Below are positions 1-6,250 of a stretch of DNA of 9,152 nt, one piece after another (the stretch's first letter is position 1; every line of letters starts with the position of its first letter). The notes below the pieces were generated by a model. That model saw only the letters and a program-made list of their open reading frames with translations, did not search any database and was not told the origin of the DNA. Origin of the DNA: JBBSGC01 sp038254525 (GTDB lineage: Bacteria; Actinomycetota; Actinomycetes; Propionibacteriales; Nocardioidaceae). Made by a program: the position numbers and the translations under genes. The stretch covers positions 1-9,152 of the forward strand of contig JBBSGC010000082.1 in NCBI GenBank assembly GCA_038254525.1, given 5' to 3'.

Positions 1-1114
1 CCGACCGCGTGCGGACCCTGATGTCGAGTCGCCGAGCCTGGAACTGGGTGCAGTTCGACGTCGACGTGAGCTCCCGATACCGGCCCTGGGTCGGGATCCA
101 CGCCTCGCAGTCGAACTTGCGGACCGCTGACGCCCCCAGGTCCCCGGCAGCCACGTCGATGACCCGGAACGGCAGTCCGAGGTCGCGCATCCAGTCCTTC
201 TCATGCGCAAGCAGGCGCTCATGCTCGGCCCGAGAGTCCTCCAGCGTCGTGAACGTGAACATCTCCACCTTGTCGAACCAGTGCACCCGGAAGATCCCGC
301 GGGTGTCCTTGCCGTACGAGCCTGCCTCCCGCCGGTAGCACGGGCTGAACGCCGCGTAGCGGCGGGGCAACGCCGAGCCGTCGAAGATCTCGCCGCCGTG
401 GTAGGCAGCCAGCGCCACCTCCGAGGTGCCGACTAGGTAGAGGTCGTCCTTCGGCAGGCGGTAGACGTCGTCGGCCGCCTGGCCGAGGAAGCCGGTGCCC
501 TCCATGGCCTGCGGCTTGACCAGAGCGGGCGGAATCACCGGCGTGCAACCGACGGCAGCGGCGCGCTCCATGGCCGCGCTGACCAGGGCGAGCTCGAGCT
601 GGGCGCCCACGCCGGTCAGGAAGTAGAAGCGTGCACCGCTGACCTTGGCCCCTCGCTCCACGTCGATGGCCCCGAGCAGCCGACCCAGCTCGAGGTGGTC
701 GCGCGGCTGGAACCCCTCAGCGGCGAAGTCGCGTGGCGTACCGACCTCCTCCAGGACCACGAAGTCGTCCTCACCACCGACCGGTGCCTGCTCGGCGGCC
801 AGGTTGGGCAGCGACATGGCCAGCTCGCGGAACGCGGCGTCGGCCGCTCCGGCGGTCGCTTCCGCGGTGCGGACCGACTCCGCGAGCGAGCGCGCCAGCG
901 CAAGCAGCTCCTGCTTGTCCTCGCTGCCCGCCCGAGCGATCAGCTTGCCCTGCGACTTCTGCTCGGCGCGCAGGCGTTCGAAGCTGCCGATCGCCGCCCG
1001 CCGGCGCTCGTCGGCGGACAGCAGCGTGTCGACCACCTCGACGGGCTCGCCCCGGCGCTTCTGCGCGGCGCGGATCCGATCCGGGTCGTCGCGGAGGAGC
1101 CGCAGGTCGATCAC
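1..1114 (-). CDS. serS: Seryl-tRNA synthetase, C-terminus cut by window edge
   Basis: Class II aminoacyl-tRNA synthetase that charges tRNA-Ser with serine in the cytoplasm. The visible 371 codons start at GTG 1114 (VIDLRLLRDDPDRIRAA). Residues about 30-100 are the charged, Ala/Arg/Glu-rich tRNA-binding coiled-coil arm. The catalytic core follows, with TSEVALAAYH at 230-239 (family T-S/A-E motif), CYRREAG at 259-265, the motif 2 stretch FRVHWFDKVE at 275-284, and ELTSTSNCTQFQARR at 348-362, matching the serine-site region before motif 3. Family proteins are about 420-430 residues, so roughly 50 residues including motif 3 lie beyond base 1. GTG 1114 was chosen because the N-terminus matches the usual bacterial SerS start and no longer in-frame start fits; there is no clear Shine-Dalgarno. 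It is divergent from the PAP2-kinase gene. Family assignment is essentially certain. Confidence 0.97.
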   Translation of the reverse strand, partial: MIDLRLLRDDPDRIRAAQKRRGEPVEVVDTLLSADERRRAAIGSFERLRAEQKSQGKLIARAGSEDKQELLALARSLAESVRTAEATAGAADAAFRELAMSLPNLAAEQAPVGGEDDFVVLEEVGTPRDFAAEGFQPRDHLELGRLLGAIDVERGAKVSGARFYFLTGVGAQLELALVSAAMERAAAVGCTPVIPPALVKPQAMEGTGFLGQAADDVYRLPKDDLYLVGTSEVALAAYHGGEIFDGSALPRRYAAFSPCYRREAGSYGKDTRGIFRVHWFDKVEMFTFTTLEDSRAEHERLLAHEKDWMRDLGLPFRVIDVAAGDLGASAVRKFDCEAWIPTQGRYRELTSTSNCTQFQARRLDIRVRTRS

Positions 1115-1120
1115 CTCACC

Positions 1121-1126
1121 AGGGTA
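1121..1126 (-). promoter_or_regulatory. Candidate -10 element (TACCCT) of serS
   Basis: On the minus strand TACCCT fits the actinobacterial -10 pattern TANNNT and is followed by six bases (GGTGAG) and then the serS GTG. That spacing would place the transcription start at or next to the start codon, giving a leaderless or nearly leaderless mRNA. The same GGTGAG could be a weak ribosome-binding site of a longer transcript, although it would sit too close to the start. No convincing -35 box is visible. Confidence 0.45.
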
Positions 1127-1154
1127 ACGACGCTGACCAGCAGATATCTCGCGC

Positions 1155-2780
1155 GTGCCTGGCTGCCAGACTTCCCCGGTGGTTCTCGACGTGCGCCGTG
1201 CGCAACCCAGGCACCCGAGCTCCTGGTGGTGGGCCATCGGCATCCCGACGGTGCTGCTGGGGGCGCTCACGATCGCCGTGGCGACGCGTTGGGCCCCGGC
1301 GATGGCGGTGGACTCCGCGGTCGCGACCCGGGCGTACGACCTCTCTGCCGGTCACCGGGTCTGGATCGGCATCCTCCAGGGCGTGGCTCGGGTCGGCGAC
1401 CCGCTGATCCTGCGCAGCATCGGACTCGCGACCGCCGCTGTGCTGCTGTGGCGTCGGCACCTGCGGGTCGGCGGGTGGCTGGTTGTCGTGACCGCTGCGG
1501 ACTGGTTGCTGGGTCCGGCGGCGAAGCTGTTGCTGCACCGGCCGCGACCGCACTGGGCGGAGCCGCTGGTCAGCATCGGCGGCTACTCGTTCCCCTCCGG
1601 CCACGCGGCGGGCGGCGGCTACTTCGCGGCCGCCGGGGTGATCACCTCGCTGCTGCTGCTGCCGCGGGGACGCCTGCGCCGGCTGGTCTGCGCCGGGTTC
1701 GTCACCGTCGGTGTCGTGGTCGGGCTCGACCGGATTTTGCTCGGGGTCCATTACGCGACCGACGTGCTCGGTGGTTGGGCACTTGGGGTGCTGGTGGTCG
1801 TGCTCGGGTGGGCGCTGCTGCTGCGGCTGACACCTGAGGAACCCGGGCCGGTCATCGGCACCTCGGGACGCCGGCCGTCGCGCGTGGCGGTCGTGCTCAA
1901 CCCGGTCAAGGTCGCCGACGTGACCATCTTCCGCAGCCGGGTCGACGCCAGCGCGGCCGTCCACGGCTGGCAGCCGCCGCTGTGGTTCGAGACGACGCCG
2001 GAGGATCCGGGTCCCGGGATGGCAGAGGCGGCGCTCGCGGCGGGCGCCGAGATGGTGCTGGTAGCCGGCGGCGACGGCACCGTGCGCGAGGTGTGCGGGG
2101 AGCTGGCCCGCACCGGCGTGGCCGTCGGCATCGTCCCCCTCGGCACCGGCAACCTGCTGGCGCGCAACCTGGGCCTGCCCCTGCACCCCTACGACGCGGT
2201 CGAGGTGGCGATGTCCGGGCAGGACCGCGCCGTCGACGTGGTGGCGCTGGCCGGCGACGACCTCGACGAGGGCTGTTTCATGGTCATGGCCGGGCTCGGG
2301 CTCGACGCGGCGATCATGGCCGGCGCACCCGACGAGCTCAAGGCCCGGATGGGGTGGCCCGCGTACGTCGTCTCCGCCCTCCGGCAGCTGCGCTACCCAG
2401 CGGTCCACGTGGAGATCAGCGTCGACGGGTCGGCTCCGGTGCGGCGGCGGGCCCGGACGGTCGTGATCGGCAACGTGGGGTTCCTGCAGGCCGGTATCCC
2501 GCTGCTGCCGGACGCGCGGATCGACGACGGGCTGCTCGACATCGTGGTGCTGGCACCCCGCAGCCACCTCGGCTGGCTGGGGATGGTGTGGCGGGTGATG
2601 GGGCGCCGCCGGCGAACCGACGAGCGGCTGGACCGGATGACCGGGCGCTCGGTTGTGATCCGCGCGGAGCGCCCCACCCCGCGCCAGCTCGACGGTGACC
2701 CGGTTCGCCCCGGCAGCGAGATCCGCGCCGAGGTGCTGGCCGGGACGCTGCTCGTGCGCGTGCCGAGACCGCCACGCTGA
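1155..2780 (+). CDS. Bifunctional PAP2 phosphatase / diacylglycerol kinase family protein
   Basis: Membrane lipid enzyme of 541 residues with two fused domains. The N-terminal half is a PAP2 (type 2 phosphatidate phosphatase) domain with about six hydrophobic segments (around 26-44, 88-100, 106-122, 152-170, 177-191, 206-224). It has K124-x6-R131-P132, PSGH at 147-150, and R193-x5-H199-x3-D203, the three phosphatase signatures; the usual Ser before Arg in motif 3 is Asp192. The C-terminal half (about 242-538) is a lipid-kinase domain with GGDGT at 305-309, PLGTGNLLARNL at 328-339 and a DGDP near 513-516. The expected reactions are dephosphorylation of a lipid phosphate and ATP-dependent phosphorylation of diacylglycerol or a related lipid; the real substrates are not visible. 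GTG 1155 is the longest start; GTGs at 1179 and 1191 are alternatives, the last with a weak GGTGG upstream. It is divergent from serS and convergent with the DUF4446 gene. This fusion is known in actinobacteria. Confidence 0.9.
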   Translation: MPGCQTSPVVLDVRRAQPRHPSSWWWAIGIPTVLLGALTIAVATRWAPAMAVDSAVATRAYDLSAGHRVWIGILQGVARVGDPLILRSIGLATAAVLLWRRHLRVGGWLVVVTAADWLLGPAAKLLLHRPRPHWAEPLVSIGGYSFPSGHAAGGGYFAAAGVITSLLLLPRGRLRRLVCAGFVTVGVVVGLDRILLGVHYATDVLGGWALGVLVVVLGWALLLRLTPEEPGPVIGTSGRRPSRVAVVLNPVKVADVTIFRSRVDASAAVHGWQPPLWFETTPEDPGPGMAEAALAAGAEMVLVAGGDGTVREVCGELARTGVAVGIVPLGTGNLLARNLGLPLHPYDAVEVAMSGQDRAVDVVALAGDDLDEGCFMVMAGLGLDAAIMAGAPDELKARMGWPAYVVSALRQLRYPAVHVEISVDGSAPVRRRARTVVIGNVGFLQAGIPLLPDARIDDGLLDIVVLAPRSHLGWLGMVWRVMGRRRRTDERLDRMTGRSVVIRAERPTPRQLDGDPVRPGSEIRAEVLAGTLLVRVPRPPR

Positions 2781-2786
2781 ACCGGC

Positions 2787-3206
2787 TCAGCCGCGGCTGG
2801 AGCGGGCGTAGGACAGCGCCTCGTCCTCCTCCGGCGACAGCTGGGAGTCGCAGGTCCATCCCGAGATGTTCTTGGCATACGTACGCGCGTCGCTGCGACC
2901 GTGGATCGAGGTCAGCACGACCCCGTCGCCCTCGTCGTCGAGCAGGGCCAGTGACCACGACAGGTGACCGCCCATGTCGCCGAAGGCGTCGTAGCGCACC
3001 ACCGCCAGGTGCCGTAGCGACTCCGCGGCGTCGGCGCGCAGGTCGACGACCTCGTCACGCAGCGCCGCCAGCTCGGCTGGGACCTGGGCTGCGCCGGAGC
3101 GCGGTTTCCGCCGGCGCCGCGGCGATGACCTCCGCAGCGCGGACACCGATACGCCGAGGGCCGCCGCGGCGAGCACGACCGCGACGGCCCCGAGGATCAC
3201 TGCCAC
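2787..3206 (-). CDS. DUF4446 family membrane-anchored protein
   Basis: A 139-residue protein of unknown function. Residues 3-22 form one hydrophobic membrane segment, followed by a strongly basic stretch at 25-37 (RRSSPRRRRKPR), which suggests an anchor with the rest in the cytoplasm. Residues 44-68 look like a short coiled coil (LAALRDEVVDLRADAAESL). The conserved DUF4446 core is at 69-112 (VVRYDAFGDMGG, SLALLDDEGDGVVLTSIHGR, YAK), ending with the typical acidic LSPEEDEAL at 123-131. The GTG start is nine bases downstream of the pheA stop on the same strand, so the two are probably co-transcribed, though a promoter-like TAGGGT sits just before it. The stop is six bases from the convergent lipid-enzyme gene. 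The family match is strong; no function can be deduced. Confidence 0.88.
   Translation of the reverse strand: MAVILGAVAVVLAAAALGVSVSALRRSSPRRRRKPRSGAAQVPAELAALRDEVVDLRADAAESLRHLAVVRYDAFGDMGGHLSWSLALLDDEGDGVVLTSIHGRSDARTYAKNISGWTCDSQLSPEEDEALSYARSSRG
2788..2799. repeat. 12-bp perfect palindrome at the convergent gene junction
   Basis: CAGCCGCGGCTG is a perfect 12-bp palindrome eight bases after the stop codon of the plus-strand lipid-enzyme gene. It covers part of the minus-strand DUF4446 stop codon. As RNA it could pair only as a very short, loop-less stem, and no T-tract follows on either strand, so evidence for a terminator is weak. It contains no spacer and may be chance in GC-rich DNA. 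Confidence 0.3.
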
Positions 3207-3212
3207 GTCCAG

Positions 3213-3218
3213 ACCCTA
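3213..3218 (-). promoter_or_regulatory. Candidate -10 element (TAGGGT) of the DUF4446 gene
   Basis: TAGGGT fits TANNNT and is followed by six bases (CTGGAC) and the GTG start of the DUF4446 gene. Its first three bases are the TAG stop codon of pheA. If active, it would give the DUF4446 gene its own leaderless transcript inside a pheA operon. The same AGGG could instead act as a weak Shine-Dalgarno (about eight bases from the start) for translation from the pheA transcript. Confidence 0.4.
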
Positions 3219-4157
3219 ACCAGTGCGGTCGCGTAGTCGCGACAACCAGGCGGCGGCATCGAGGAAGTCCGCGTCGGATGTTCCGTCGCGGATGTTCGGC
3301 GGCACGTTGTCCATGCGTGGGTAGGAGCCCAGGAAGCGGACGTCGGCGCACATCCGACGCAGTCCCAGCAGCGCCTCACCGACGCGCGCCTCGTCGAGGT
3401 GCCCCTCGCAGTCGATCGAGAAGCAGTAGCGACCGAGCGCCGCCCCGGTCGGCCGGGACTCGATCCGGGTCAGGTTGACGCCACGCAACGAGAACTGGTC
3501 GAGCACCTCCATGAGCGCGCCGGGGTGGTCGTCACGGATGAACGCGACCAGCGACGTCTTGTCGGCCCCGGTGCGCTGCGGGGCCGGGCCTGGCCGGGCC
3601 ACGAGCACGAACCGGGTCACGGCGTCCGGGTTGTCGCCGATGCCGGACGCGAGCACCGTCAGCCGGTAGCGCCCAGCCGCCAGCGGCGCCGCGATCGCCG
3701 CGTCGTAGGCCGGGTCCGGTGCCGCCACGATCGCTGCCGCCTGCGCGGTGGAGCCGACCTGCACGACCTGCGCCTGCGGGCAGTGCGCCGCCAACCAGCG
3801 CCGGCACTGCGCCGCCGCGTGCGGGTGCGTCGCGATCGTGCGTACCCCCTCCAGCGTCCGGCCCGGCGCGCCCAGCAGCGCGAAGCGCACAGGGACCGAC
3901 ATCTCGCGGGTGATGACCAACGGGTCGCCGGTCGCCAGCTCGTCGAGAGTTACCGGAACCGAGCCCTCGACTGAGTTCTCGATCGGGACGACAGCGGCGT
4001 CCGCGGCGCCCGTGCGTACCGCGTCCAAGGCGGCGGACACCGAGGACGCGGGCAGGCGCTCCGCCCGGGCAGCCGCGGGCAGCGTGAGCAGCGCCGCCTC
4101 GGTGAAGGTGCCTTCGGGGCCGAGGTAGGCGTAGCGGGCAGGCGGCGTCCCAGGCAC
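3216..4157 (-). CDS. pheA: Prephenate dehydratase with ACT regulatory domain
   Basis: Converts prephenate to phenylpyruvate, water and CO2 in phenylalanine synthesis in the cytoplasm. The 313-residue protein has the stand-alone layout: a catalytic domain at about 8-188 and an ACT domain at about 201-282, with no chorismate mutase domain at the N-terminus. Visible signatures are YLGPEGTFTEAA at 10-22, PIENSVEGSV at 59-68 and the active-site TRF at 181-183. In the ACT domain GALM at 213-216 and ESRP at 233-236 match the phenylalanine-binding motifs, so feedback inhibition by phenylalanine is expected from family knowledge. GTG 4157 places the conserved YLGPEG nine residues from the start, as usual. 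It is followed after nine bases by the DUF4446 gene and is divergent from larB. A TAGGGT element lies six bases before the start. Confidence 0.96.
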   Translation of the reverse strand: MPGTPPARYAYLGPEGTFTEAALLTLPAAARAERLPASSVSAALDAVRTGAADAAVVPIENSVEGSVPVTLDELATGDPLVITREMSVPVRFALLGAPGRTLEGVRTIATHPHAAAQCRRWLAAHCPQAQVVQVGSTAQAAAIVAAPDPAYDAAIAAPLAAGRYRLTVLASGIGDNPDAVTRFVLVARPGPAPQRTGADKTSLVAFIRDDHPGALMEVLDQFSLRGVNLTRIESRPTGAALGRYCFSIDCEGHLDEARVGEALLGLRRMCADVRFLGSYPRMDNVPPNIRDGTSDADFLDAAAWLSRLRDRTG

Positions 4158-4182
4158 CCGCCCACCCTACGAGGGGCGGGTG
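4155..4182. repeat. Inverted repeat around the pheA start and -10
   Basis: CACCCGCCC at 4155-4163 and GGGCGGGTG at 4174-4182 are perfect 9-bp inverted copies separated by ten bases. The left arm includes the pheA start codon, and the spacer contains the pheA TAGGGT element. If the pheA mRNA is leaderless this could not form an RNA hairpin in it, so a protein-binding site on DNA is the more natural reading. Chance is a serious alternative, because C- and G-runs are common here. Confidence 0.4.
4164..4169 (-). promoter_or_regulatory. Candidate -10 element (TAGGGT) of pheA
   Basis: On the minus strand TAGGGT is followed by six bases (GGGCGG) and the pheA GTG, the same hexamer and spacing seen before the DUF4446 gene and the murJ leader ORF. 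It suggests a leaderless pheA transcript. No -35 box resembling TTGACA is visible upstream. Confidence 0.45.
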
Positions 4183-4228
4183 GGTCGCCGCGGGCGGTCT
4201 CGCGCCGTCGCCACGAGCAGCGAGCGGC

Positions 4229-4234
4229 TATCTT
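4229..4234 (+). promoter_or_regulatory. Candidate -10 element (TATCTT) of larB
   Basis: TATCTT matches TANNNT and ends seven bases before the larB ATG, which would put the transcription start on or near the A of the ATG. There is no Shine-Dalgarno sequence in the intervening CGCGGAC, so leaderless translation is the most economical explanation. Any -35 is weak (GTCGCC at 4207-4212, 16 bases upstream). Confidence 0.5.
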
Positions 4235-4241
4235 CGCGGAC

Positions 4242-4982
4242 ATGACCGGCTTGCCTGCTCCCGACCCCGGGTTCCGAGATCTCGGGTACGCCCGGCTGGA
4301 CACCGACCGGGCGGCCCGGACCGGGGACGCCGAAGTCGTGTACGCGGCGGGCAAGACCGTCGAACAGGTCCTCGACCTGCTGGGCCGGCTGGGGACGGAG
4401 CATCCGGAGCGAGCCGTGCTGGGCACTCGGTTGAGCCCGGAGGCGATGGCGGCGGTGCGGAGCTCACTTCCGGAGGCCGTCGTCGACGAGGTGGCGCGCA
4501 CCGCGACCCTTGGCCCGCTTCCGCCGGCGCTCGGCCGCGTCCGGGTGATCACCGCAGGGACGTCGGACGCCCCAGTCGCTCGGGAGGCGATGGTCACGGC
4601 TCGGGTGCACGGGGCCGGCGTCGCCGAGGTGGCCGACGTCGGGGTGGCCGGCCTGCACCGCCTGTTGGCGGTCCGTGCTCAGCTCGACGACGCCGACTGC
4701 CTGGTGGTGGTTGCCGGCATGGAGGGTGCGCTCCCCAGCGTCGTCGGGGGGCTCACCGGTGTCCCGCTGGTCGCAGTTCCGACGAGTGTCGGCTACGGCG
4801 CGTCCTTCGGCGGCCTTGCGGCGCTGCTCGCGATGCTCAACGCCTGCGCGCCCGGCGTGACGGTCGTCAACATCGACAACGGCTTCGGCGCCGGGCTGTT
4901 CGCGGCCCGGGTGGCTCGGCGGGTGGGCGCACTGCGTGACCGGCCGGCGCTGCCTGACTCGGCACCGGAACGCGCACTGTGA
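4242..4982 (+). CDS. larB: Nickel-pincer cofactor biosynthesis protein LarB
   Basis: LarB carries out the first step of nickel-pincer nucleotide cofactor synthesis: carboxylation of the pyridinium ring of nicotinic acid adenine dinucleotide and cleavage of its phosphoanhydride. The 246-residue protein has the variable N-terminal part with the conserved EVVYAAGKTVEQ at 31-42, then the PurE-like domain with ITAGTSDAPVA at 103-113, DVGVAGLHRLL at 132-142, VVAGMEGALPSVVGG at 156-170, VPTSVGYGASFGGL at 179-192 and NIDNGFGAG at 210-218. Cys202 in MLNACAPG appears to match the catalytic cysteine of L. plantarum LarB; that is an inference from alignment by eye. ATG 4242 has no Shine-Dalgarno but a well-placed -10. 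The TGA overlaps the larC GTG by four bases, so the two are translationally coupled. The last ~18 residues look like a non-conserved tail. Confidence 0.94.
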   Translation: MTGLPAPDPGFRDLGYARLDTDRAARTGDAEVVYAAGKTVEQVLDLLGRLGTEHPERAVLGTRLSPEAMAAVRSSLPEAVVDEVARTATLGPLPPALGRVRVITAGTSDAPVAREAMVTARVHGAGVAEVADVGVAGLHRLLAVRAQLDDADCLVVVAGMEGALPSVVGGLTGVPLVAVPTSVGYGASFGGLAALLAMLNACAPGVTVVNIDNGFGAGLFAARVARRVGALRDRPALPDSAPERAL

Positions 4983-6145
4983 TCGGCTGGCTCGACTGCT
5001 CGTCGGGGGCCAGCGGCGACATGCTGCTCGGCGCCCTCGTCGGAGCCGGTGTCCCGCTGGATGTCATCGACGAGGCGGTTCAGGCGGTGGTGCCGGAACC
5101 GGTCACCCTTTCGGTGCACGAGGTGACCCGAGCCGGGCTGGCGGCGACCCAGGTGCAGGTCGCGACGGCGGAGTCGAGGACCGCAAGGTCACTGGGCGAC
5201 GTGCGTACGCTGCTTCACGGCGGCGCCCTGGACAGCAGAGTCGCCGAGCACGCCGATGCGGTGTTCGCCCGGCTGGCCGAGGCCGAGGCCCGGGCGCACG
5301 GAATCCAAGTTGATGACGTGCATTTCCACGAGGTGGGCGCGCTCGACGCCATAGCCGACGTCGTAGGCAGCTGCGCTGGCCTGGTGCGCCTGGGGATGGA
5401 CACGCTGAGCTGTTCAGCCATCAGCGTGGGCGGTGGAACTGTGCGCGCGGCCCATGGCCTGCTGCCGGTGCCGCCGCCGGCGGTCGTGGAGCTGCTGCGC
5501 GGCTGGGTAAGCGTCGGCGGACCCGCTGACCAGGAGCTCTGCACCCCCACCGGTGCGGCGCTGGTCACCAGCTGGGCGCAGGAGCAGGGGGCGCAGCCGG
5601 CCATGCGGGTCGAGCGGGTCGGTGTGGGCGCCGGCGGGCGTGACCTCCCCGGACGGCCCAACGTGCTGCGACTGTTGGTGGGCGCGGCTGCCTCGGCCGA
5701 GCGAACCGCGGAGCAGGTCGTACTCGAGGCAAACGTCGACGACCTGGACCCTCGCCTGTGGCCGCAGGTGCTCAGCCGGCTGCTCGCCGCCGGTGCGGCG
5801 GATGCCTGGCTGACGCCCATCTTGATGAAGAAGGGGCGGCCGGCCCACACACTTTCGGTCCTGGCTGACGCCGGCCGACGCGCCGAGGTGCTCGCCGTGG
5901 TCTTCGCCGAGTCGACGACGATCGGGATGCGGGCGCACCCGGTCGACAAGGTGGCACTCGAGCGTTCCGAGGCGGCCGTACTCGTCGATGGCCACCGGGT
6001 CCGGGTGAAGCTCGCCCTGCTGGACGGCCGGGTGGTCAATGCCCAGCCCGAGTACGCCGACGTCGCGGCCGCTTCGGCGGCTCTGGGGCGTCCGCTCAAG
6101 GTGGTTCTGGCGCGCGCCGTGTCGGCGGCCGAGCACCTGTGGTGA
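4979..6145 (+). CDS. larC: Nickel-pincer cofactor nickel insertase LarC
   Basis: LarC is the CTP-dependent cyclometallase that inserts nickel into the dithio-pincer nucleotide, the last step of the cofactor pathway. The 388-residue protein begins with the typical GWLDCSSGASGDMLLGAL (3-20). It has the His-rich VDDVHFHEVGALDAIADVVG at about 111-130, ELCTPTGAALVTSW near 186-199, NVDDLDPRLW near 250-259, and ILMKKGRPAHTLSVL near 281-295, all LarC signatures. In L. plantarum larC is split into larC1 and larC2 joined by programmed frameshifting; here it is one uninterrupted reading frame. GTG 4979 overlaps the larB stop (GTGA), so translation is probably coupled. No larE (sulfur transferase) or larA (racemase) is present, and the downstream neighbour is unrelated. 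Length is near the usual ~400 for fused LarC. Confidence 0.94.
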   Translation: MIGWLDCSSGASGDMLLGALVGAGVPLDVIDEAVQAVVPEPVTLSVHEVTRAGLAATQVQVATAESRTARSLGDVRTLLHGGALDSRVAEHADAVFARLAEAEARAHGIQVDDVHFHEVGALDAIADVVGSCAGLVRLGMDTLSCSAISVGGGTVRAAHGLLPVPPPAVVELLRGWVSVGGPADQELCTPTGAALVTSWAQEQGAQPAMRVERVGVGAGGRDLPGRPNVLRLLVGAAASAERTAEQVVLEANVDDLDPRLWPQVLSRLLAAGAADAWLTPILMKKGRPAHTLSVLADAGRRAEVLAVVFAESTTIGMRAHPVDKVALERSEAAVLVDGHRVRVKLALLDGRVVNAQPEYADVAAASAALGRPLKVVLARAVSAAEHLW

Positions 6146-6163
6146 GGCCAACCAACGCGCGGT

Positions 6164-6229
6164 AACTCGCGGATCGGCGGGTGGAAACTCGCGGATCGGC
6201 GGGTGGGAACTCACGGATCGGCGGGTGCG
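6164..6229 (+). repeat. Three 22-bp tandem repeats upstream of the murJ-like operon
   Basis: Three consecutive 22-base units begin at 6164, 6186 and 6208, each built on ACTCGCGGATCGGCGGGT. Units 1 and 2 differ only in the last base; unit 3 has ACTCAC in place of ACTCGC and a changed final pair of bases. Each core is an imperfect 18-bp dyad (seven of nine positions complementary in units 1 and 2). The 22-bp period is about two helical turns, so the units face nearly the same side of the DNA. The array ends nine bases before the TAGGGT at 6239 and therefore covers the expected -35 region. It could be an operator array, or a dispersed intergenic repeat of the genome. Confidence 0.85.
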
Positions 6230-6238
6230 GGGCGCCAC

Positions 6239-6244
6239 TAGGGT
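6239..6244 (+). promoter_or_regulatory. Candidate -10 element (TAGGGT) of the murJ-like operon
   Basis: TAGGGT fits TANNNT and is followed by six bases (GAGGGG) and ATG 6251, the same hexamer and spacing as before pheA and the DUF4446 gene. It could start a leaderless transcript at the ATG of the short leader ORF. The GAGGGG is alternatively a Shine-Dalgarno, but it would abut the ATG with no spacer, which is poor for ribosome binding. Confidence 0.45.
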
Positions 6245-6250
6245 GAGGGG

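Larger units (their letters stand above)
6146..6250. other. Non-coding gap between larC and the murJ leader ORF
   Basis: This 105-base gap is the longest clearly non-coding stretch in the window. It contains an 18-base unique segment, three 22-bp tandem units, and a TAGGGT element before a short ORF. I see no hairpin followed by a T-tract, so no intrinsic terminator for larBC can be supported and read-through into the next operon is possible. Confidence 0.6.

Noticed and set aside
1144..1150. ATATCT/TATCTC as a -10 for the PAP2-kinase gene
   Set aside because: It does not fit TANNNT at its last position, and TATCTC lies only four bases before GTG 1155; the real start and promoter of this gene remain unclear.
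695..1837. 380-codon plus-strand frame crossing the serS start and entering the lipid-enzyme gene
   Set aside because: It runs antisense through serS and out of frame through the PAP2 domain, with no recognisable domain.
1116..2567. 483-codon open frame antisense to the PAP2-kinase gene
   Set aside because: Low-complexity His/Gln/Arg/Pro/Asp-rich translation with no family resemblance, opposite a gene with full catalytic motifs.
2781..2800. Bidirectional intrinsic terminator at the convergent junction
   Set aside because: The palindrome there is short and loop-less, and neither strand has a following T-tract, so a terminator cannot be supported.
4175..4183. Shared GGCGGGTGG between the pheA-larB gap and the 22-bp array as a common regulator site
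   Set aside because: The same 9-mer appears inside coding regions (near 1468 and 4919), so it is not specific enough in this base composition.
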